Positions 59,401 through 64,000 of a stretch of 64,000 nucleotides of DNA are shown in pieces. The notes beneath the pieces were generated by a model, which ran no database searches, had not been told where the DNA came from, and was given only the letters and a program-made list of their open reading frames with translations. The stretch's first letter is position 1. Every line of letters starts with the position of its first letter. The stretch spans positions 1-64,000 of the forward strand of contig CALJUR010000019.1 of the NCBI GenBank assembly GCA_937975765.1, given 5' to 3'. Both the position numbers and the translations under genes were made by a program. This DNA is from an uncultured Myxococcales bacterium. Its GTDB lineage: Bacteria > Myxococcota_A > UBA9042 > DTJE01.

Positions 59401-60540
59401 GTGCTGTTCTTCCAGGCTGCGACGGGCGACGTGGCCCCGACCGACCCGCAGGACCTCTTCCCGGATGCGACCGGCCCCGGGGCGCCGATCCCGGCGCTGG
59501 ACCGGCTGGAGGCGCTGGGGCGGCTGGCGGCGCAGACCGTGCTGGACGGCTGGGACACGCTGCACTGGGACGAGGCGCCCGACCTGGTCGTCGCCTCGGC
59601 GGTCGCCCCGATGACCTGGGAGGCGATCGGCTACGCGCCCGGCGAGTGGGACCACCCCGCGGGCGCCATCCTGTGCGGCGGCGGCGCGTCGGTCTGCACC
59701 GGGGCCACGCCGGACATGGATGCCTGCATCGACCTGGACTACGACTGGGTGCCGGACACCGTGCGCCTGACCGCGTTCCGGCTGGGCACGGTCGCCGCCG
59801 CGACGCTGCCCGGCGAGCCGCACACCTCGCTGGCCGCGCAGTTGCAGCAGAAGGTGCGGATGTCGGTGCGCCCGGCGTGGAACGCGCTGGTCTTCGGGTA
59901 CGCGCACGACTACGTCGGGTACCTGATGCTGCCGGACGACTTCGCGGGCGGCGGGTACGAGCCCGGCATGGCCTTCTACGGCCCCCGGCAGGGCGAGTAC
60001 CTGCGCGATGCCGCCGCGTCGGTCGCCGCGCGGCTGTCGATGCCGGACGCGCCGCTGTCGTTCGTCCCGGCCGACCTGCCGGCCTGGGCGCCGGGCGCGT
60101 CCACGCCATACGAGCCTGCGGTGTCGATCGAGGCGGGCCTCGTCGCCGCCGACCTGCCGGCCTCCGCCGTGGCCGGCGACGTGCTTGCGTTCTCGTGGAC
60201 CGGCGGCGACCCGTGGGTCGACCGGCCCGAGGTCGTCGTCGAGCGGGAAGGTGCGTCTGGATACGCGCCGCTGCGGGCGGGCGGCCGCGTCGTGGACCAG
60301 CGCGACTACCGGGTGCTGCTGGCCGTGGCGCCCGATCCGCCGTGGACCCAGCCCGCCCCCGACGGCCGCCGCTTCACCTGGACCGCGACCGTTCGGACCG
60401 GCGTCCGGATCCCCGCCCCCGAGGCCGCGCTGACCGGCACCCTGCGCGTCGCGGTCGCCGGGCACGCCGCCTCGCCGGATGGCTCCGTCGCCCCCTACCG
60501 CGCCTGGTCCGCGCCGGTGGCCGTGGCGCCTTCCCGCTGA
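56473..60540 (+). CDS. Lipoprotein fusing an EEP (DNase I/sphingomyelinase-fold) domain to a neutral-ceramidase domain
   Basis: A 1355-residue lipoprotein (lipobox LLAAC-like, here MLAACEGG). Residues ~115-335 are an endonuclease/exonuclease/phosphatase fold: Asn in RVAALNVYGF, Glu in VVMLEEIG, D249/N251 in GDFNDEH and H325 in SDHKP. Two beta-sandwich carbohydrate-binding-like regions follow (~360-750). The C-terminal ~600 residues resemble neutral ceramidase: GTSTGGYG, the zinc His motif GNHTHTGP (H845, H847), HYSLHGTV and QAATGDVAP. Neutral sphingomyelinases share the EEP fold, so this chain could in principle take sphingomyelin to sphingosine, but EEP domains also include nucleases and inositol phosphatases. 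GGGAGG lies six bases before the ATG. Confidence 0.8.
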   Translation: MESGIGRNGKGRAFVLPWAALVLAAGMLAACEGGTGPRDAGRDEGTAEVAGPDADAFAEAGPDAGDAPEAADEGIADDGTGDEPAAPDPIPEGIDPDSLVLPAGDAAPDVVLPEGVPIRVAALNVYGFNFATPQQVGAWLGLLDADVVMLEEIGSEHVPEVAKAAGFAYFASGSGSKGMLSRTPLEDVAVVPLVEGRSLLHATSVIGGVTFSLYGVHISWDVAGNLQARQIAREVLPADPLAHLLMAGDFNDEHHSTQNAYLEEVLADAATAAGWYPGQHISWPSSGFDETEGAQTIDLVFFRKELPALVKALDVPNLSPLLSDHKPVVADLLYPAGDAPFATDPFTASRDPFAGFPDPGAMPANLLQNPGAEEGLAGWEAGGRAQAAATRLHLSPRMGAGLFTGADAPIDLDAPWSWASQAADLSGHASAIDAGRGRLYASAWLASGYGTVQRDGEVSNLLATYSDGEVIVETLSGAGEVLSRTASGRRDTLAWHPFAAVIDVPPGTRAARVTWLAHFKSQGGDRNGAAFDDLYLGFQEAGEAHGVAGGTLLPGGDGEPGDPDPLAVPAGWGAMRDGQVGGPWGIAVFPPYCASGQGCFLAHPRIDPEVGPVPGPAVLSREADLSAFAADVDAGRLALRWEAMLRTYNARTSVQLALVVLDADGTPWATFQAPSVKAAEWTRVVQRTRMPPNARRVRLEVRAPLDREDDTVFADGLFVVPERVDPAGPPVPPDPPFVPPDGALRARVAVRDLPVPLGTSTGGYGQTPAGDAPRSPFADGFQASTIQLHPPRVQALHVLRDGRRLLLVVGDLVASFRSLELRVVDRVRERTGVDVSKSLVLAGNHTHTGPARLFDTPMGPLFSDTYREEAFQPVAEAIADAIVDAMSRDNVPVRFGTAPLQNAAMHQDRRCEYEGGPDDTMTVLAFERVDGSGLLAVALHYSLHGTVFAYQDGVLGGDAPRSVELKVQEALPGAPPVLFFQAATGDVAPTDPQDLFPDATGPGAPIPALDRLEALGRLAAQTVLDGWDTLHWDEAPDLVVASAVAPMTWEAIGYAPGEWDHPAGAILCGGGASVCTGATPDMDACIDLDYDWVPDTVRLTAFRLGTVAAATLPGEPHTSLAAQLQQKVRMSVRPAWNALVFGYAHDYVGYLMLPDDFAGGGYEPGMAFYGPRQGEYLRDAAASVAARLSMPDAPLSFVPADLPAWAPGASTPYEPAVSIEAGLVAADLPASAVAGDVLAFSWTGGDPWVDRPEVVVEREGASGYAPLRAGGRVVDQRDYRVLLAVAPDPPWTQPAPDGRRFTWTATVRTGVRIPAPEAALTGTLRVAVAGHAASPDGSVAPYRAWSAPVAVAPSR

Positions 60541-60628
60541 ACCGCCACAAGCCGGGGGCGGAGCCCATGCCGCCGGTGGCGGGCCTGAACACCGCGGCCG
60601 GGCGTTCGGGAAGAGGGCGATGGGGGGG

Positions 60629-61861
60629 TCAGATCGCGGCGACGGGAATCGCGGTGACGCCGGCCGTCAGAGGGAGCGACTGCGAAGCCAGGCAGACCAG
60701 CGCGCCCGGTCCGACGGGAAGGCCCAGGCGCTCCAGGGCCTGGAAGTGGCGCACGTCATCCCGGCCGGGGGAGGCGGTCTTCTTCACCTCCACCGGGTGG
60801 ATGCGGCCATCCTGCACGATCAGCAGATCGACCTCCTTGCCGTCCTTGTCCCGGTAGTAGAAGAAGGGCGGCATGCGGCCGTTGTGCAGGTAGCCCTTCA
60901 GCATCTCGCCGAAGACCCACGTCTCCAGGATGGCCCCGGACAGGGCCCCGGCCTCCAGGGTCTCGGGACTGGTCCAGCCGGTCAGGTAGGTACACAGGCC
61001 GGTGTCCAGGAAGAACAGCCGGGGAGCCTTCACCAGCCGCTTCGTGAGGTTCGAATGCCACGGCTCCAGCAGGTGGACGAGCCCCGAAGCCTGGAGGATG
61101 GAGAGCCAGTGCTTGGCGGTATTCACCGCGACGTCCGCGTCTCGGGTCAGGTCGGTCAGGTTCAACAGGCCGGCGGTGCGCGCCGCTGCCGCTCGCAGGA
61201 AGCGCAGGAAGGCCATCTCGTCCCCGACGCGCGCCAGGTCGTGGATGTCCCGCTGCAGGTAGGTCTGCACGTAGGAACCGTAGAACAGGTCCCGGTCCAT
61301 GCCCGGGTCCAGCGCCACGGCCGGGAAGGAACCGCGCCAGATCCGCCGGTAGAGGCCCATCAGGTCCAGGGGCGCAACGGGGGGTTCCGCCGGTCCTGCT
61401 GCCGCCCCGGGCAGGAACGGCCGGGACAGGGCCCCCCGCCCCTCCTGTTCGGCCCGGGACAGTCCCAGCAGCCGGATCACGGCCACGCGACCCGCCAGGG
61501 ACTCCGAAACGCCCTTCATCAGGTGGAACTGCTGGGACCCCGCCAGCCAGAAGGCCCCCGGGGCATGGTCCTGGTCCACCCGCATCTTGATGTGGGGCAG
61601 CAGTTCCGGCGCGTACTGGATCTCGTCGATCAGGACCGGCGGCGGAAAGCGCTGCAGGAACAGGGCGGGGTCGCTGCGGGCCAGGGACAGCACCAGCGGG
61701 TCGTCCAGGGTCACGTAGGCCCGGTCGGGAGACCGGAGATGGCGCAGGATGGTGGTCTTGCCCACCTGCCGCGCCCCGGTGACCAGCAGCACCGGGAATC
61801 GGCTGGAGGCGTCGACGAGGAACGCCTCGGCCGTGCGGGGCAGGTAGTTCGGTCCGGGCAT
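60629..61861 (-). CDS. AAA+ ATPase with DUF4143 domain
   Basis: A 410-residue protein. Walker A is GARQVGKTT (29-37) and Walker B is PVLIDEIQ near 75-82, followed by LAGSQQFHLMKGVSESLAGR as sensor region. The C-terminal half is DUF4143 (QTYLQRDIHDLARVGD, WVFGEMLKGYL, YRDKDGKEVDLLIV with a restriction-endonuclease-like acidic/lysine core ending EVKK). The family is common in genomes, often in variable or defence-related regions, and its function is not settled. Next to a DNA methyltransferase here. ATG at 61861. Confidence 0.88.
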   Translation of the reverse strand: MPGPNYLPRTAEAFLVDASSRFPVLLVTGARQVGKTTILRHLRSPDRAYVTLDDPLVLSLARSDPALFLQRFPPPVLIDEIQYAPELLPHIKMRVDQDHAPGAFWLAGSQQFHLMKGVSESLAGRVAVIRLLGLSRAEQEGRGALSRPFLPGAAAGPAEPPVAPLDLMGLYRRIWRGSFPAVALDPGMDRDLFYGSYVQTYLQRDIHDLARVGDEMAFLRFLRAAAARTAGLLNLTDLTRDADVAVNTAKHWLSILQASGLVHLLEPWHSNLTKRLVKAPRLFFLDTGLCTYLTGWTSPETLEAGALSGAILETWVFGEMLKGYLHNGRMPPFFYYRDKDGKEVDLLIVQDGRIHPVEVKKTASPGRDDVRHFQALERLGLPVGPGALVCLASQSLPLTAGVTAIPVAAI

Positions 61862-61925
61862 GTTGCGTCCGATTTGCAGGCAGACTGCATTATAGCCGCC
61901 AGGGCCGGAAGGGGAAAGGGGCGGG

Positions 61926-64000
61926 CTACAACAGCGGGCCGGCCGGTTCGCGGACGCCGGGGGAGGGCCGCGGGGCCGGTCGGGCGCCGGGTTTCGCGCG
62001 GTACAGCGCCTCGGCCAGCGCGTCGATCTCGCGACCCAGCGTCTCGATGCGCTGGTGACGTCCCAGCACGGTCCGTTCGGCGGCGGCCAGGAACTCCCCG
62101 AACGCCAGCCAGCCGGCCTCGTCGCCGGGGACCCGGTCGATGTCCTGCCGGTCCGCGAAGGTGGACGGCAGCGCGGCCAGCACCCGGGCCAGCACGGTCG
62201 CGAACGCCTCGCGCGCCTGCACGGCGGCCCCGACGTCCGCGACGACCTCCGACCGGGACTTCACCGCGTCGCCGGCCGCGCGCACGCGGGACAGGTCCCG
62301 GGTCTGCCAAGGTTCCGTGACCCAGAACAGCTTGCGGGCCTGCGCCTGGTACAACTTCACCGGGCGCACCTCGGGATGCGTCGCCAGGAAGTCGCCCAGC
62401 ACGTCCAGCACCGGCACCTCGACGCCCGACGCGGTCCGCCGGTATCCCCTCCGCCGCGCCTCGGCCTGCTCCCCCAGCAACCGGTGACGCTCCTGCGCCT
62501 TCTCGATGAACGGCTGCTGCCGTTCGGGCGCCAGCACCTTCACCGGGATCGCCTTGATGTCGTCGGGGTAGACGTCGTCCTTCATCGAGCGGCGGTGCGC
62601 CCGAAGCCAGTCCTGGACCGGTCGGGACAGCGCCAGCGCACACAGGTACCAGTCGGAGATCGACTTCGAGATATCCGGGTTCCATCGACCGTCACGCGAC
62701 AGGGCCTCCCGGGCATCGCGCAACTGCCGGTTGTTCACCGGGGCCAGGAGGCACCAGCGAATGGAAAGGCGAACCGTATGAGGGACGACAAGGAATCCCG
62801 CAAGATCCCCCGAATCCACTGCCACCCCGGTAAACGCCCCGAACATCACCTTCGGCCGATCGTAGAGTTCGGGGAACGTCGGGCGGCGAACCCGGGCCGG
62901 GCAGCGGGTGTGGGGCCCGTACTCCAGCCACTTCATGCCGTCGATGCCCCCCCGAAGCACGTCCTCGGATTCGAGCGTGGGGCGGGTATGCAGGGCATCC
63001 TGTTCGGTACCCAGCAGTTGGTCCCGGGTGAACGGCCGGTGACGGATCCGTTTTCCTGCCTTGCCGCGGTCCTCGACCAGTTCCTCGCCGAAGCATCCCG
63101 GATCGTACGACGCGGGGGCGTCCACCACCTCCCCGTCCTTCAGTTTCTCGTGCGAATTCAGAACCATGCCCACGCTGACGTACGCGATCTCCTCCCACGC
63201 TACCGTGTCCGAAAGGTCCAGTTCCAGCGCCTGCTCCAACTGGAACAGCCGGTCCGGCGCGGTGTCGGCCTGCACCGGGGCATCCAGGTCCTTCACCTCC
63301 AGCCGCCCCTTGCCGTCGCGCCCCCCGCAGGTCTGCCGCCGCGTCGCGTGGCCGGGTGCGGGCGCCCCGGGACCGAACGTGAACACGACGTTGTCCTGCC
63401 ACTTCGCGTCCGGGAACAGTTTCAGCCGCTGCGTGAACAGCAGGTCGTGCACCGTGGATTCCCGGGCCAGCAGTTCCCGCAGCCTGGCCGCGTAAGGCGA
63501 GTTCCGGATGGACTCGATGGTGATCAGGCAGCACCGCGCGTCCGGCCGATCGGCCAGCAGGCGCCGGTTCTGTTGCACGAACGGCACGTACAGGTCCCAT
63601 TTCAGGTGCGCCGTCGTGAACCACGCCTGCTCCTCGACGCGCCGCCGGTAGTCCACCCAGCGGGGGGCATCCTCGTCCGCGCGCACGTAGGGCGGGTTGC
63701 CGACCAGCACGTCGAAGCCGTCCCGGTACGGGCCCGTCCGGGACTTGACCAGTTCGGCTTCCGTCCCGTCGCGGCCCAGCAGCACGGCCGCCGACCCGTC
63801 CTCGACCGCGCCGGCCATTTCGTCCACGACCAGCGAGTCGGTGCAATACACATGGAACCGGTCGATCGTGACGTGGATCCCGTGCTGCCACGCCTGCCGG
63901 ACCAGGTCCAGCACCTGGATCAGCAGGTTGGTCTCGGCCAGGTAGCAGGCGAAGGGGTTGATGTCCAGGCCCAGGACGCCGGACTGGGTTTCGGCCAGCG
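61926..64000 (-). CDS. Large DNA methyltransferase, Eco57I/type IIG-like (partial, 5' end outside window)
   Basis: The frame is open to the window edge, so the first part is missing. Near 63950 the reading GLDINPFACYLAETNLLIQV is the acidic-loop region of an adenine methyltransferase, and DVLVGNPPYVRADED (NPPY, motif IV) marks N6-adenine methylation. About 500 residues follow: a target-recognition-like region (YDPGCFGEELVEDRG, FGAFTGVAVDSGD) and a helical C-terminal part ending in a Pro-rich tail. Such long methyltransferases belong to restriction-modification or related defence systems. No separate nuclease is visible up to the edge; a nuclease could lie in the missing N-terminus. Confidence 0.85.
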   Translation of the reverse strand, partial: LAETQSGVLGLDINPFACYLAETNLLIQVLDLVRQAWQHGIHVTIDRFHVYCTDSLVVDEMAGAVEDGSAAVLLGRDGTEAELVKSRTGPYRDGFDVLVGNPPYVRADEDAPRWVDYRRRVEEQAWFTTAHLKWDLYVPFVQQNRRLLADRPDARCCLITIESIRNSPYAARLRELLARESTVHDLLFTQRLKLFPDAKWQDNVVFTFGPGAPAPGHATRRQTCGGRDGKGRLEVKDLDAPVQADTAPDRLFQLEQALELDLSDTVAWEEIAYVSVGMVLNSHEKLKDGEVVDAPASYDPGCFGEELVEDRGKAGKRIRHRPFTRDQLLGTEQDALHTRPTLESEDVLRGGIDGMKWLEYGPHTRCPARVRRPTFPELYDRPKVMFGAFTGVAVDSGDLAGFLVVPHTVRLSIRWCLLAPVNNRQLRDAREALSRDGRWNPDISKSISDWYLCALALSRPVQDWLRAHRRSMKDDVYPDDIKAIPVKVLAPERQQPFIEKAQERHRLLGEQAEARRRGYRRTASGVEVPVLDVLGDFLATHPEVRPVKLYQAQARKLFWVTEPWQTRDLSRVRAAGDAVKSRSEVVADVGAAVQAREAFATVLARVLAALPSTFADRQDIDRVPGDEAGWLAFGEFLAAAERTVLGRHQRIETLGREIDALAEALYRAKPGARPAPRPSPGVREPAGPLL

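Noticed and set aside
56473..60465. Reverse-strand open frame extending the phospholipase-like protein to 2258 residues
   Set aside because: Antisense to the EEP-ceramidase gene; the GTG at 56325 with GGAGGTG starts a proper signal peptide.
1..64000. tRNA, rRNA, riboswitch or integrase attachment sites
   Set aside because: I looked for tRNA T-loop words and conserved rRNA segments while reading and found none with a matching structure; small RNAs cannot be excluded by eye.

Overview
The window is a GC-rich, gene-dense chromosomal segment from a bacterium that is most likely a member of the Myxococcota. Two large secreted proteins end in a MYXO-CTERM tail (Gly-rich motif with an invariant Cys, one membrane helix, Arg cluster). 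Many predicted lipoproteins carry an Asp/Pro/Ala-rich linker directly behind the lipobox, a style common in this phylum. No rRNA, tRNA, CRISPR array, transposase or integrase was seen.

Layout. 0.1-4.4 kb: a CoA-disulfide-reductase-like flavoprotein, then a reverse-strand pair made of a cytochrome-c/beta-barrel protein and a five-heme cytochrome. 4.5-8.3 kb: a sugar-type PLP aminotransferase, then a GH1 glycosidase lipoprotein coupled to its own TetR regulator. 8.3-16.6 kb: four large secreted or lipid-anchored proteins, including a SGNH hydrolase with a MYXO-CTERM tail. 16.9-19.4 kb: a patchwork of gene remnants (nuoN 3' end, trkA 3' half) around a Fic enzyme and a small unknown gene. 19.4-31.6 kb: an NhaR-like regulator divergent from a USP / KamA-like radical SAM / aminotransferase / acetylpolyamine-amidohydrolase operon. 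This is followed by a hybrid histidine kinase, a GNAT-amidohydrolase fusion, an amino-acid permease, a TrkH/TrkA-like K+ protein and a 3' remnant of ablB (beta-lysine acetyltransferase). I read this as a possible beta-amino-acid or acyl-amine solute system tied to Na+/K+ adaptation.

32.0-43.2 kb: a reverse-strand complex I operon nuoA-B-CD-H-I-J-K-L-M-N with overlapping start and stop codons and no nuoEFG. Seven palindromic GTAG-headed REP-like elements lie in it, six of them in frame inside nuoL and nuoB. 43.5-47.5 kb: a Phd/VapC toxin-antitoxin pair, a DUF975 membrane protein, an intact HipB-like repressor with a wrecked hipA, a PPi-type phosphofructokinase and an exported isoaspartyl methyltransferase. 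47.5-60.5 kb: a MopE-repeat protein, a vWA/choice-of-anchor-D protein, a tiny Pmp3/YqaE protein, and a divergent pair of possible lipid-attacking exoenzymes (Zn-phospholipase-C-like MYXO-CTERM protein; EEP-nuclease/sphingomyelinase-fold plus ceramidase fusion). 60.6-64.0 kb: an AAA/DUF4143 ATPase and the 3' part of a large DNA methyltransferase that runs off the window.

All functions are read from motifs and remembered family features; no database search was possible.
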